DNA of 64,000 nucleotides from Maylandia zebra (GCF_041146795.1 NC_135167.1:30708954-30772953), one strand, 5' to 3'; counted from the first letter of the stretch, positions 48,845 to 62,400 are shown. Program-made: numbers and translations. The notes: generated by a model from the letters alone, not told the origin.

Positions 48845-50924
48845 TTTTTATTCATAAGATGGGATTATCATTTTTTTACATCTTATGCACAGCAGATACA
48901 AAGACAAACAGGTTCTAAACCACAAACTAAATTCCTCCATCAGTCTAATCCTGCTTCCCATTTCAAAATGCCCCCACCCCCCCAAAAAAGCAACCCTTTG
49001 TTTGTAGTCCAGTTTCACATTCTGACAGATCATTTTACAGCAATCTCATTTTAGCAGAATGGCACAAGCCACGTTCAGAATACTTCCATGTTTTGACAGA
49101 TACCCACTTCCCCTTTAAACAAATTGCACTTTTTCTTCTTTAAAACTACTTCAACAGGATTATAGGCTCAAAAACACCAAAAACACAAGAGACGACTAAA
49201 CATACAACTTATACAGGTTCATTATTTAGTTGCACAAAAATGCATAAATATACATTATGCAAAAAGTACAAAAGTATTTGTACTTTCCTTTACTCAAATA
49301 ATGACAAACATTGATATGATCATAAGGACTGGGATTGTCAGAACATAGGGATGCATTCACAAGGTCCATGCGAGATAAGCCATTTACACAACAGCCTAGC
49401 TTTCACAGAGGTAAGACCAAGGTTCTACAGATAAACAAAACATTTCGCTGTCTAGGCCAAGGAAAAGCGGCAACACATACACTAAGAAAATTAGGATACA
49501 CAGAACTCTGCGTTCTAAATTCATGCCAAAAAGACTTTAACATGCAATGACTTATAACGCTTCTAAACCTCCCAGGAGCAGCGGTAACTCAGGGAAGGAC
49601 TAGCTTAACAACAGTTGCTTCAATGCATCAATTTTCCTCAGCAATTATGAGCCATTGAGTTTGAAAAGGTTTTGCATGAGGTTTTTTTTTTTTGAAGTGC
49701 TAAGATGGTACCACAATAGTTGCCAAGGATAAGCTCAGATTGTCGACAGCAAACTGGTCTTAACTCAGGCTCCCCCAGAGACAATCGGAAGGAGATATAA
49801 ATACTGTTTGCTTATAGTAATGCACATTTGTCCATTAAATAAACTGATTAAATTAATGCAGAGCTTGGCAAACCTCACTTCAGCTGGACAAAGGTGTGGC
49901 TTCCAGAGGCCTGAAGAAAAAAAGGGGAGGAGACAGACAAGACTATCAGTTTTAATGCCAGGTAGCTTCCCAGTTTAAAAAACCAAAATGATCTAAGACC
50001 GTGTGAGTGCTCAGACTTCCCTTTTCCATCTGTGGTGCTCAGCCCCAAAACAACTGGTTCAAATTTAAGTCAAACACCTTAACAGGACATTTAAAATAAA
50101 ATAAAAAAATGATCCAGTTACCCAAACTGCTAAACACACTGCTAGTATATCCTGTATACTCAAACAGAGGCAACTGGTGCATTTGCTGGGGACATTTCAG
50201 CTGTGGACTAATGGACATTTGATGCATTAGTAAACATTTACAGCAGAATGCAGACTGACCCCAAAAGGAGGGGAAAACAAACCTTACAGTATCTGTTCAT
50301 GGTAAAGTGTCAGCCAGTCAAGAGTCCTATAATAGAAAGACTACATCACTGGTCTAAAAGTTCAGTGTGATGATAATCACCTATTCTGCAACAACGATCA
50401 TACCCCTCTGCTGGAAACACCCATTCATGCACCAAATATGTTAATCCTCAGCTCAAACCCCTGCAAAGCATCTTAAAACAGATGAAAACTGCTTCAAATG
50501 GGCAAAGAAATTCATTTAAATACACAAAACTATATATAAGAAACAAAAAGCATAAGAGTTGTGTTTTAGGAAGCCATTTTACATTATAAAAAGATCAAAT
50601 TTGAAGCCTTTTTATAAAAATGTACATCTTTAGTGAGAACAAATAATTTGGGGCCGAGTTAGAGAAAGGCTCGGGAAGTCCTGGCTACATTAACGTCTTA
50701 CTGGATTTTGGCAATAGAAATCAGAATATTGCCAGCCCTGTCCTTTAACAGCTAGTCAGATATTCAGGGATATGTATTTGTGTTTTTTATTGCGCTGTGT
50801 TTACTTATAAATTTTAATGTGTCATTATGCAGGTTTCAGTATGTATGACATCAGGCTAGCAGCAATAAGTGGGACGGTGACAATTCTAAAAATACTGTTT
50901 GACCAAAGGTTACTCACTAAATAT
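48845..50924 (-). other. rbpms2: rbpms2 3' untranslated region (probable extent)
   Basis: From the TAG at 50925 down to an AATAAA (plus-strand TTTATT at 48847-48852). A proximal AATAAA lies at 50786-50791, 135 nt after the stop, so short and long forms are possible. Confidence 0.5.
50786..50791 (-). promoter_or_regulatory. rbpms2: rbpms2 proximal poly(A) signal AATAAA
   Basis: Canonical hexamer on the minus strand, 135 nt after the stop codon. Confidence 0.45.
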
Positions 50925-50990
50925 CTAACAAAACTGCCGGGACTTCCATCCAGGCTGGGAAGTCTCAGAGGGAGTAGGGTACCAGCGCAT
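50925..50990 (-). CDS. rbpms2: rbpms2 exon 7: C-terminus
   Basis: Encodes [20 protein letters not shown] then C and TAG. Acceptor ctttag. Confidence 0.95.
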   Translation of the reverse strand: MRWYPTPSETSQPGWKSRQFC

Positions 50991-53400
50991 CTAAAGAAAC
51001 ACAAACACAGTCATGTACACCAGACCAAAACCAGGCTTCAGTGCTTCAATCTACAATTCTGCAGATTAACAATTAATACTCGGAAACGATACTTTTATAG
51101 GCAGGTTTAGGAGGACCGAGTGTCCCTTTAAGCCCTAGTCACTGAAGCCATGGGAATGTGGGTCACGTAGCTGCTCATTCAGGACAAGTCCTGGAGTAAT
51201 TAACAGGCATGGAAATGTGGAGAGGTGAACTTCTCCGTGTGTTAAACATTTCCACAGGGTAGGAGCTGGTATGTCTGTACCTTTCCTTACCTGTGACTAA
51301 ACCTTAGAAAATGAGGCCTCCTGTTTCTACAAACTGTTATAGGCCACAACTGCACGGCCAGAATGCTCAACATAGTTCTGCAGTTATCAACACTTGTTTG
51401 GAGACATGTCGAGGATTTTTTGGTCGTGTCGTAGATAAAACAAAAAAAGCCAGGCAGTGGAAGAGCATTAGGATTGGCGGCATTTTAGGGGATCTTTCAT
51501 CAGAATCCAATTAAAAGCTTTCCCTCCTTTATGTTTCTACCCACTCAGGTTCTCTTCCAGCAGGAACATAGACAGTAAGTTGGCACCTCCAGAAAAGGCC
51601 ATAAGGTCCGACAATTTCTCCAAGCAAATGCCTTACATTCCTGAGCCCTCTGTGTGTGACAAGATGGCCAAAGTAATAGCTGCCTACTTTACAGTCTAGC
51701 ACTCCCCTGCACTCCTATTGCACGACTGCATTAGCTGACAATGAACTTTAAATGACCCAACACGAGAAATATTTTCCATTGCTATTGTTACTAAAAGCCC
51801 TGCCTACTCCCTGGTAGCTGGCTGCACTATTGCTCTAGCAAATAGAGTGCAATTAGCTTACAGTGTAAACACTACCCATTTCTGTACAGATTCCTCATCC
51901 TCCATTCATCAGAAATAGAGTTGAGATTTAAAACCAGATTCCTTCCTTCCTCCCCCCCCCCAAACACCAGACTCCAGCTACAGTCTACTGTAAATACAAA
52001 CTTGCATCAAACACACACTTTAGCCTCACATGGATGCGTTTAATATTACAGCGTTATTCCATGCTGAAAACCAAATCACAGGTTCTCATTAGTATGTGCA
52101 TCTTTAACCCCCCAGCAAATACAGAATGCTATAAGTCACGTCCACAAAAATGTATCTCTCGTGATCAAAAACATAAGATTTAAAGCGAGTACTGTATTTA
52201 AAGGTTGCACTCAAAATGCACAAATCTCCACTGATGCATAACCATAGATGAGAACCTAAACCCAATTTAAAAATTGCCCTGTGGGGGATTATCAAATATG
52301 ATCCTGATCCCAGAATTTCCAATTTGAAAACATCATCTTTTTATTATAAAAAAAGATCTTGGCTCACCGTTTGACAGGACTACAAAGTTGCACCGACAAC
52401 CTCAACTCAGACTCGATACCGTCATCCTTTTAAGCAACGCATGCCGATGCTGTAACTGCATTACCTCAGAGGACCACTAGGTTTGTTTCTAGAAACTGAA
52501 CCTCTGCTTTCAGCAGCACAGTTCTGGATGCTGAATCTCAAGGTCTTACATTTTTGGATCACATTTAATTTTACAGATTAAATGGACAAACTGAAATTAA
52601 CACTTGTGCAAGAATCATGAATTTTAGGTTATGATAATCAGCATTGTATCAGAGTGTGGGCATTAATCTAACAGAATTCACAGATGGGGATGTTTAAAAA
52701 GAAAAGGAAAGAAAGAAACACACCGGTTGGTCCCTCACCTGGGCGTGGAGAGCTGCGGCTGCAGCGGCGGCCGCTGGGTAAGTGAAGGCTGCGTGAGGGA
52801 GGCCTGGAGTCAGCTCAGTGGTATACAGAGGGTAAGGAGTCCACGCATCCGGTGACGCTGGGATCAGTGCTGCCCCAGTCAGATCATCTGAGGAAGCACA
52901 AGATGGAAGGAAACAGAGCTGACTGACCTACCTCTAGTGGCTTTCATCATTGCTATAGCTAGCTATATAGCTAGCTATATAGCTATATAGATATAGCTAG
53001 CTATATAGCTAGCTATATCTATATATCTCTATATCTATATATAAACCCAATCGACCCAATTTTTAACAGTCAGTTCTTTAAGTAATAAAGTTTTACCTTT
53101 TAAAAAACAAAAAAACAAACATTTTCTATGTGAATCAGACAAACTACAATTTGATTGCAAATTAGCTCACTTAACTTTAGTATTGGGTCAATTTGCAAAA
53201 CTAATGGGAGCTCTAGTATAAAAGATCAGCATAAGATCCAGTCTGGATGCTGCAAGTGCAACAATGCAGTGTTACTGTGTAAGATGCTTGATAATGTTTT
53301 GTGAACTGATGTTTTTTTTTTTTTTTAGCCCTGTTGCTTCCCCTTCTTGCCCTTTGTGAAGAAAAAAAAAAATCAGTGGGGAAAATATGATCTGAGAGGA

Positions 53401-53440
<40 letters not shown>

Positions 53441-56400
53441 TCAAACCCTAAAGAATCACTGAGGTGTTCAGGCAAAGAGCGCAGAGACGACTGCTGACTA
53501 AAACCTGAGGGTGGAATTTCCCAGCTGGACAGAAGCAAAGCCGCTGTCAAAAGACTTGAGATGACGCATGCATGCAGAGGTGAGTTAGTCCTTCATTTGT
53601 TAGAAGTTTAACCTACAGGTATTTGCCTTAAAAAAAAAAAAAAAAAAATCCCACAATATCCAAAGTTTGTTTAAAGAAAAGGGCAACAAGGACAGCTATG
53701 TACTGGAATTGTCAGGGTGAGAGTGGATGAGAGCCTAGAGTGGTGCAGCGGTAAGACTTACATGGGTCCCGTGCAATGAAGTGTGCTCCTAGAGCAGGGT
53801 GGATATTTGTGGGGTTCGGTGTGGCCATCAGCTTACTCTTTGCCATCTTCGTGTTGGCTTTAGCAAACTCTAAGCGCAGGGTCTGGGGACTTTCAGGGTC
53901 AAAACGGATTCCCTGGGGGGAGAGACGGAGGGACACAGTATTGTAAGGGAGGTGGGCTTAGTTCGCGGGGCTGTAGCTCAGTCTCACATGGCGCCCTTTC
54001 CTTAAGCAGAGCTTAAATAGTCAGAACATATCCTTCAAGCTTCCCTTGAACCAACTACTCTCACTGGGATGCTAACACACCCGCTCCAACGTCACTAAAC
54101 TAAAACTACTCACAAAAAGAGATGTCAAAATAAGGGCAGATTGAAGGACACTTCTGAAGTATTTCAAACACGCTTGCATCTCTTTCTCCTCATGACAAAA
54201 AACGGAGAGCGCAGGCGACCGCAGGTGATCAGTCACGTGAGCTCAGAGGAGACGGGGATGAAGAAAAGGGCCAGTGGTGAGACGTTGAGTGTTTAAGTTT
54301 GTGGTTTGACCCTGCTTGTGTTCTTGTGCCCTAAGCGTTGTGCCCACATGCAGGTGAGTAGTATTTTGGTGTATGTGTGTGTTTGTGTGTGTGACTGCTG
54401 ATGTGTCTAAGAGGTGATGCTCATAAGGAATGCTAGGCTATGAGAGAGAAGTGTTAGATACTGCCAATGTGGGCTACTGAGTGACAAAAATAAGAGTTAC
54501 ACTACAGAAGATGTGTCCATATAAACACTACACATGTGGCTATAGAACAAGTATTACAGTAAAAGCAGTGATATGCAAAATGAGGAAAGCTACACAGGAC
54601 TAAGAAGGATGTGTATCAAGGTCAAAGTAAACTACCGTAAGGCTACGGGATTCTGGCCTCTTTCCAAAAATGACCCTGCCATTGAATTATAAAAGACAAA
54701 ATGGGTTGGCTTCGAGAAATTTTTAAGAAAGGGTCCAAAAGACTTAAGTCCCAATCACTCTCTTAGGTTAAAGCAAAGGTTAGAACAAATCTAATTCCAT
54801 TTACGATTTGTTTTATTAAATAGAGGGAAAACAGAAGACTGTAAAAACAAGCCGTTGCTTACATTTAGTGCATTTTTTGCAGCTTCAGCTCCAGACCGAC
54901 TGTCAAAGGTTACAAACCCGACAGGCTGGAAGAGAAGGGAGGAAACAAAGCTACAACTTGACACACACGAGCACCATCATTTTCTTCAAATATCACACTC
55001 ATTATTTTGCCGTCACAATATAATGATCCTGATGAAGTAGGAATTTCTGTGTCTTGTCGAATTAAAAAGAAAACTAGTGCCAACACAGCCTGCAAGTTTA
55101 TTTAATATGGCATTAAAGCAATGATGAAGGCATCTCACCTGTTTTGATGTTAACTTAATCAGTGACCCTTCATAACCCTGCGGGGAAGAAAGATAGCCAA
55201 TTATCCACCCTGGAGTCACATGCAGGAAGTCAAGCATGAATGTCTCACTATATGAAGAGAAGTCTGCTTTTGTGCACCTTCACTTTGAGCTCCGCAGCAG
55301 ACCATCCCACACTCTGTGACAGTTTCATTTACATTTGTCACAATCAAATTACATGCACATTTCCAACAGGTGAAGCCTTCTGCAGTTTGACTACATGTAG
55401 AATACTGAGTCAGATTTGTCTTCAAAGCTAATCAAAGGAAAACGAGGACTGTAATAGGCCAAGCATGTGCTATCAGATATGCAAGATTCTCTTTTGCATT
55501 AGTTTAATAACAGCTTGGGCATGACTTCCAAATAAAGCCAATTTAAGTAAAATAACAAAATAAAACAAAAACAGCACAAGGTTTAGGAATTTACTCCTGT
55601 TTTAACTAAGAAATGAAGGAATTTTGCCTGACTAAACTATTGATAAATGGGATCTTTCCTAAACCTGATTTACAGCTATGGAAAATTAAACAACTTTTAG
55701 TGGCTATGATAAATCTTTAGCACCAGTCCAAACCAGACTCAGTTTCAGTAATTCAGAGCAAGAAAAGAGGCAGAATAGGTGAAGTTACAGCACTTCTCTT
55801 TAGAAGCTCCAGTATAAGGACACAAAGTCTTTATTTAAATGTAGTCCTGAATGTAAGAACTGAGATCAGATTAACCCTATCAGTACACAATGAGCAGTGT
55901 TTGCCTACAGTAGATGTAAAAGGGGCCAAAACAAAGCAGTGTTACAAGTACAATCGCTATTTCACAATGCACAAATGTTAGAGGAAATAAAAAAATTTCC
56001 CTACACAGTGGGCGAGCTGGGTCATGGAGAGGATTGGTTGGCCAATCGCGAGAGCTACTCATTTACACATTCCACAAGACCATCCATGTGCGAGGGATAC
56101 CACTTCCAATTTGGTTAGTTAGGACAAGGGTGGGAGGGGTGTTTATGGAACTTGAGTCCCGTCAGGGAAAAAAACAGCAATGGGTGAACAATAATGTGGC
56201 CTCATTTCCATATATGTAAATATCTGGACTAGAAAGAAAGGAATTGGGTGGGCTTAGTTACACTAAAAAAGAAGCACGGTACGGTCTGGCTGTTCATAGG
56301 CACTTGAAGAGATTCTTCACTTTTTCATGCAGGTAATCTTTATAGAAAGTGTCCACAGGTCTCTTCCAGAGCCTGGCACGCAGGAGCTACCCTTGATTTT

Positions 56401-58870
56401 TAAGTAGAGGGACAAATCCACATCCAATCAGCTGATATTACCCAAATGCACCAGTGCAGTTTCACGATGGGCAACACAAATTCCATCACATGTACCTAAA
56501 ACTGCATTAGAAACGATAGAACTTACTTTAAAAGGTCTGAAGAGAAGGTAAAGTTCCCGTGGCTTGATATCGACCGGTAGGCCACTGACAAACAGTGTTC
56601 GTACCTGCAGACAAAAAAGAAAGGAGGGGGATCACATTAGCAAATTTTCTGTGTTTTATTAGACCACTTATCACTCAAAAGATTTAAAAAAAAAAAACCT
56701 TGATAATTACCAAATACCAAAAGAAAGCTCAGACCGTGGAAATTTGAACTGACCTTTAAAACAATTATGGGTCTGCTGTTCCAGTAGCAAGAGCTTCACA
56801 GACCTTTCCTAAATTACTTCAGTGGCTAAAGCGCTGAAATACTGCAGTGTAAAGTTGTACTACAAGAAAAACAACATTTCAGTAGATGTTACTTTAGGCC
56901 AATAGCCTCAACTTCTAGTTTATCTGGCCAACAAGAGGCCTCAATTCTTCCCGACACCATTACTTTTAAATGTCACAAAGACCTACAATTATCCACTGAT
57001 GAATGTGAAAGTCATTTTTGTACTGCAGTTTTCCCCTTTTATGTTAGTCTTAATCATGCTGTGACCTCTGAAAATTAACAAGTGAACCCTTGGCTGGGTC
57101 TCGAACCTCAAGTCAGGAACCGCCAGAAACCCAAACAGAGCTCCGCTTTATTTAAGGGATTACAAAATGATGAATCAGGAATAATGAGTCATCGATGAGC
57201 GAAAACTGGGAGTACAGCGTTGTTTCAGCCGTACATTTCTCCAACATGTTACACAGAAAATGGTGAACGTGAAGCTGTAGGGGATCTTAAAGGCCATGTG
57301 CCCCCCCCCAAAAGAAAGAAGCCTTGAACCTGCCTTGATCAGATACTGAAAACTAGTGCTGTGTATAATCCAGTGTGGGCAGGAAAATGAACAGGGCGGT
57401 GTGAGGACCCATTAGTTCCCAGCCGGTGGGAAGGCCCACAGTACAATGGGGCTGCCAGAGGAACAGCACTGGACAACAGTGCACAGCGTGACACCATTTC
57501 CTTCCTCTGACCCGCGGCCCCAACCCTGTCGGCCCTCCGGCATTTTTCAGGTGCCGCACAGCAGCAATTCTCAGCTCTTTACAAGTCAGCATATACAGCG
57601 ACTGAAAGCTGGCCCAGCTGGACACAACTCAGTGGAGATGTTTTAATTTATCCTCCAGCTTCTCACCAACAGTGCCTCCAAGATGACAAGCATATAGAGC
57701 TGGAGCTGCAAGGAAGCCCGTGCACCCTGTGTGGCTTCTGTAAAATTCACAATAATCAGTTTTACACAGATCGATTTCCAGAAACAAGCAGAATTGTTAA
57801 TGACTGACAATGAAGCTTTTTCAGGACCAAAAAAAAAAAAAAAAAAAGAATTAGGAGGAAAATTTTTTAAATGTATTCTTTGCTCCTAATTATGAAGAAA
57901 AAAAATGTTAAAGGAAAATGGGCTGCAAACAAAAAAAAGAAAGAAAAAAAAAGTCAAGTGGCTACTCAAGGCTTTGTTGTAAGACAATGGGAACAAAGAA
58001 GGAGGAACAAAAGGCCTGGTGCTCCCCTCAGTGTCTCGCTATAAGGAGTCATTAAAGAGGAAATATAGCTGGCCACACAGACACAAGAGTGGCTGCTGAA
58101 AATAATTTAAATTAAAACAAATTAAAGAGGGCTTTGAAAATAAATACCACACTGCAACATTTTGTTTTAGGTTCCAGTTTTATGGTGACAAAAATGACAA
58201 TGGCAGATTTTTGTAAGGGGGGGTGCAAAAAAGAAAAACGCTACACTATTCACTATGAATATGAATTTTACTGGCATAAATACAAATAAATGAAATGATA
58301 ACAAGTTAGTTGCGCTTTCAAAGAAAAAAAAACGTCTACAGGATATTTCGAAGACAAATTTAATTTCCAAGCCTAATTTTTTAGACAAATTGTTAGATTT
58401 GACATGCTTGCATGTCTCACAAATTCACAGAATCTCAAAGGATATGAAGAGAAAAAAAACCCAAAACAGACGGGGTCATTTTTAACAGTCTTTGCACGCT
58501 GCTGCTAACAATCTGCAAACAGAGGTAATATTAACGTGTAAAAAGTAGGATTAGTGAAAGTTGAAGCTCACAGCAGCACGCGTTTAAGTAACAATTTGGA
58601 AAATATTAACGTGTGCGCAACTTTGTGAGGCTCCTCAGGTGGCGCGGCAATGCCCCTTTAATTTTTGTTCATCATAAAGCGCTTCGGGACCGACTGGAAG
58701 AACGTAAAAGATAATTTGGGAGAAGTCTGAATGCGCGGCCGGAAACAAAGTTTTCATTAAACGTGACCGGGTCACAGCCCTGCGCGCAGAAGAAATACAA
58801 CTTTGGCTAAACTCACCTCCTCCTCGATGGAAACGTTGTTATTCGGCTCTGCGTCAGCTTTCAGACTCAT
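50925..58870 (-). CDS. rbpms2: RNA-binding protein with multiple splicing 2 (Hermes)
   Basis: Single-RRM RNA-binding protein of oocyte germ granules, heart, retina and visceral smooth muscle (family knowledge). Seven coding exons join in frame: 58817-58870, 56527-56604, 55139-55177, 54863-54925, 53762-53912, 52739-52887 and 50925-50990. They give 199 aa. It starts [18 protein letters not shown]. The RRM spans about residues 19-100, with RNP2 TLFVSGLP and RNP1 PVGFVTFDS. Then come [40 protein letters not shown], a poly-Ala stretch [15 protein letters not shown] and the family end GWKSRQFC. Same strand as cpeb1, about 7.6 kb from it. An in-frame ATG at 59080 would extend the N-terminus, but family start and context favour 58870. 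Confidence 0.96.
50991..52738 (-). other. rbpms2: rbpms2 intron 6
   Basis: No further exon recognised. Confidence 0.65.
52739..52887 (-). CDS. rbpms2: rbpms2 exon 6: Pro/Ala-rich region
   Basis: Encodes [20 protein letters not shown], then [18 protein letters not shown] and an eight-Ala run before LHAQ. Ends in phase 0 at gtgagg. Confidence 0.96.
52953..53043. repeat. Self-complementary TAGCTATA microsatellite
   Basis: About 90 bp of TAGC/TATA units that are largely their own inverse. They lie about 65 bp upstream of rbpms2 exon 6 on the transcribed strand. Confidence 0.9.
53404..53436. repeat. Poly-A tract (33 nt)
   Basis: Uninterrupted A run in the rbpms2 intron between exons 5 and 6. 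It is poly-U in the pre-mRNA. Confidence 0.95.
53762..53912 (-). CDS. rbpms2: rbpms2 exon 5
   Basis: Encodes [20 protein letters not shown], then [20 protein letters not shown] and HFIARDP. Last strand and helix of the RRM plus the conserved post-RRM segment. Confidence 0.97.
53913..54862 (-). other. rbpms2: rbpms2 intron 4
   Basis: No element recognised. A short GT-rich run lies near 54370-54392. Confidence 0.65.
54863..54925 (-). CDS. rbpms2: rbpms2 exon 4: RNP1
   Basis: 21 codons: [20 protein letters not shown] then N. Phase 0 at both ends. Confidence 0.97.
55139..55177 (-). CDS. rbpms2: rbpms2 exon 3
   Basis: 13 codons, [13 protein letters not shown], phase 0 at both ends. Acceptor ccgcag. 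Confidence 0.97.
55178..56526 (-). other. rbpms2: rbpms2 intron 2
   Basis: No exon or known repeat recognised. Confidence 0.65.
56527..56604 (-). CDS. rbpms2: rbpms2 exon 2: RNP2
   Basis: 26 codons: [20 protein letters not shown] then LFRPFK. Acceptor ctgcag, donor gtaagt. Confidence 0.97.
56605..58816 (-). other. rbpms2: rbpms2 intron 1
   Basis: Contains a poly-A tract near 57829-57846 and a GC-richer stretch near 57400-57560 without clear function. No extra exon supported. Confidence 0.6.
58817..58870 (-). CDS. rbpms2: rbpms2 exon 1 coding part
   Basis: 18 codons, [18 protein letters not shown], donor gtgagt. The acidic end EEE leading into VRTLFV is conserved in the family. Confidence 0.9.
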
Positions 58871-59400
58871 GTTGACGGTCGCGTCGGCTGCTGCTGCTGC
58901 ACAGAGTATCAAGTTTTTCCTCGTCGAGTGATATTTCCCCCAAGTGCGTCTGAAGCTGCAGTGAAAGTCCTGGTGGCGTTTGAACTTGAGCAGAGAAGAT
59001 GTGCCGAGGTGAGTCTGTGCGGACGAGGACGGCGAAGTATCCGAGGATAGTTTAACAGCAACACTGCGAGAGAGAATCATTCATAAAAGGGAGGAGGAAA
59101 AGGAAAAAGGAAACACAGACACGCGCTAAACTAAAGGTGAGAAGGTGGATTTGTGCTCCATGTGTGAGGGTGAGAGATGGGGGAAGAAGTGCGCGTAAAA
59201 AAACTGAAAGCCTCTGCGCTCACATCAATGCCCTCAACTGTGGGACTGTGCGGAGGAAGAACAAGTAAACTTTTTCCTCATTGGAGCGCGTCTTTCTCTC
59301 TCCCTCCTCCTGAGCTCCCCCCTCCACCCCGTCTCTCCTCCTCCTCCTGGTTTTCAATTAGGTCATCAATTATGTTGGAGTCTGCTGTGAGCCGTAATCA
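58871..59400 (-). promoter_or_regulatory. rbpms2: rbpms2 5' UTR and promoter region
   Basis: CpG-containing DNA in an AT-rich neighbourhood. C/T-rich repeats (CTCCTCC) at about 59300-59350. The exact start site cannot be placed from sequence. No TATA box stands out. Confidence 0.45.
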
Positions 59401-62400
59401 GGCTGCAGATCCGCCTCAGCTGTTGCAGGAAGACCCGGCCCCTGCGCCGCTACATCACCGTTTCTATGGGACCCCCTCGCAGCCAATGGTAACGACCGCA
59501 AACCCGTTAACTTTATCGAAAATGAAACTACTGTTGGTGTTGCTGGCATTAGCTATATGCTAAACTCATATGTTTGTTCTTTTTTCCTCTTTGGCCTGCA
59601 ACTTCTACGACCTTTCCCAAAAAGAAAAGAAAAAAATCTCTTCAGCAAATATTAAGCGCCGATTTTTACTGTAATGTTGAATTTGTAGTTATATATTTAC
59701 TTAACGTGTGTTTCACGATTAAGCGAAATTCTGGTCTTTACATAATTGGATGTATAATTTTGCTGCGCACTAATTTAGGAGATTATTGGCTTTTGCTCTT
59801 TTATTCACCGTTTTTTTGGTGAAGAGTAAAATACAGAACATTATACAGTAAAGTGTTTTATAAAGTGAAATTGTAATAAATATAATTCAGTGTGTACCGA
59901 TGGTAGAGGCCATTTCAGATTTACTGTCAAGTATATCTTTATATGCCCTTTTTTATCTCTTGCTGACACTTTTGCTGAAGGATGAAGGTAAATGTGGTAT
60001 TTCTGCTTTTCCCATTGAAAAAACATCTGAATACCCATTCCAGCACTGACTGCTGATTTTAGGAATATGACAGAATGAGGACATACAGTGAGATCTAACT
60101 CCTCTAATTTAGATCATTTTGAATATTTCTACTATATCAGAGTAAAATAACAAAACTGAACCGATGATTTATGGTTTACCTTAACCTTTAATAGCTGGTA
60201 CACAAATACTCAGAAATGTAGAACTTAAAATGTCCTCTTAAAATATATCACAAGATGCAAGCATGATGCTGAATAGCCTAAAATATTTTTAAAATGTGCT
60301 AAAAAAAGAGAGAGATGTAATTTTGCTGATTTTGTGTGAATTTGGTTAATAAACTGCAAAATAAATGAGAAAACAGGGCCTTTTTAAAATGTGATATAAA
60401 TGTGCATCATAGAAATGTTGTAACCTCTACTAATCTAAACAGAATCACGTAACGACGAAGAAATAATAACTGAGTGTTAATTGTTTGGGCTCAGGTTGAT
60501 GTAAGAAGGGCATGGGTGGAGGGACGGCTTGTGTTGTGTATCGAGGCTCAGCACTGGATGCGAGCCCAGCCTACAGCGTGTTTCCTCACAACAAGTCAGC
60601 TCTCAGAGGCCAACTGGTTTCCTGACTTTGTATAGGAACACAATCAAGCCCACGGGGCGAGGAGCATGGGGGTGGACCGACGTATTCTCACTAAAAATAG
60701 TGAAGCTGCTTTTTTAGTGTGTTTCTGCACACACTTAACCCAAGTGCTTAATACATGTACACACATATTGAAGACAAAGAAGAGTCCAGTCGCTCAATGA
60801 GAGGTGAGACATTTCAACACAAGCAAGAAGGTATTCGTGCAAACCCTTAAACAACGAAAAACAATCTGTTTATCGCACTGTGATCGGTGTGCGACTGTAT
60901 TTCAGTGGAGGCCTAATTTTATAGCTTGCAGATTCAGTCTGAACCTTTATCCTGCACTGTACATCAGCAGCAAAGTGATTTTCTGATCAAGACACTGGGA
61001 ATCGTTTCCTGTTTCTCTTCTCCTAAAATATACACATTTGCTTCTTTTTCTTTGTTTTGCATGACTTTAAATGTTTAAATATTTTTGTATTTTTCAAAAA
61101 AAAAAATTGAAGACAATTTCAAATTTTGCATATTAGCTGAATATGAGAAAATAATAATTTGTTGCTGCCCTCCATAAATTTGTGCACAAATAGGCAAACT
61201 TTAATGCTTATAAAAACTGAGAAATTCTGAATAAAGCAGCCTATGACTGTTATTATCGTAATGGTTCTGACCAGTGAAATTAAGGATTATAATCTGCTCT
61301 ATAAACTGAGATAAAGATAAGTCGGGTTTTAAGGTTCTGTTCTTAGTAAGTAAATTTATCCTTTAAGATACAACTCATGAGCTGCTTCACATCAATTAAA
61401 ACCAGCAAAACAAAAAAACATACCATCAGAAGTAAAATGACACCAGGATAAATGTAAAAAATGGAATTACAATAAAATGCTACCCAGTTAATATTCTTAT
61501 AACTGGACAGGTACTGGACTTACACAATTTAATGGACGTTTACATTTTACTCAAATCTCCTTCCTAAAGGATATGTTTCTCATTTTGAGACGAAGCTCCT
61601 TGCCACAGGATGTAGTTCTACAGTTTATGGAAATGGTTTAGGGAGAAACTCCCCCAGTATACATTAGATAAGGGGAAGTGACTCTTCTCTACCAGAAGCT
61701 AGCAGCTAAATTATGCTTGAGTTTGGAAGATGTGAAAAAAAATGACATGTATTATGTTCTGTTTGTCTCTTTAGTAACACTCGCTGCCTATGAAATGTTA
61801 ACTGTGTTGCTGAATGATCATTAATTTATTCAGCGTTTTCCATTTAAAAAAATGAAAAACATTAAAAAAAACATTTAAAAAAAAGAAGACGTGCATACGT
61901 AGATAATAGAACTGATCTGCATCACATTCAGTGATCATTTTCTGATGTTCCCTTTTACAAATATCATTCATTACATCAAATTCATGTATCAATTCCATCA
62001 GTTTGCCAAACCATTTTAAAGGAATAAAAATAAATTGCTTATAAATCCGAAGCAGATGAGATAACCATTCAAAAAGAAAAAAAGAAAAAAGTCATTGAGG
62101 CTCTAAACCTTTTATATACCTACATGTCACAGCCATCTTCACTGCTAAAGATAACTTTGTGCAGATGTACCAAACAAAATATGTCTTATTTATTATATGT
62201 CTCTTCGGCTGATTTTAAAAGAACACTTGATGTTGTTTGGAGGTGCACTCATAGACCTTTGTGCATGGAGGCTTTACATAATTGAGGGCTGAGCCATTTA
62301 TGGTTGAAAAGAGATGTTTAGTTTTATTCTTTGTGGATTGCTTTCATACATTTGAGTATGTTTTTTCTGAGCTGAAGAAAAATGTGAAAATCAGTCTGCT

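Noticed and set aside
59177-59563. 128-aa plus-strand frame at the rbpms2 promoter
   Set aside because: Pro/Ser-rich translation of CpG and C/T-repeat DNA. No domain or splice partner and probably chance.
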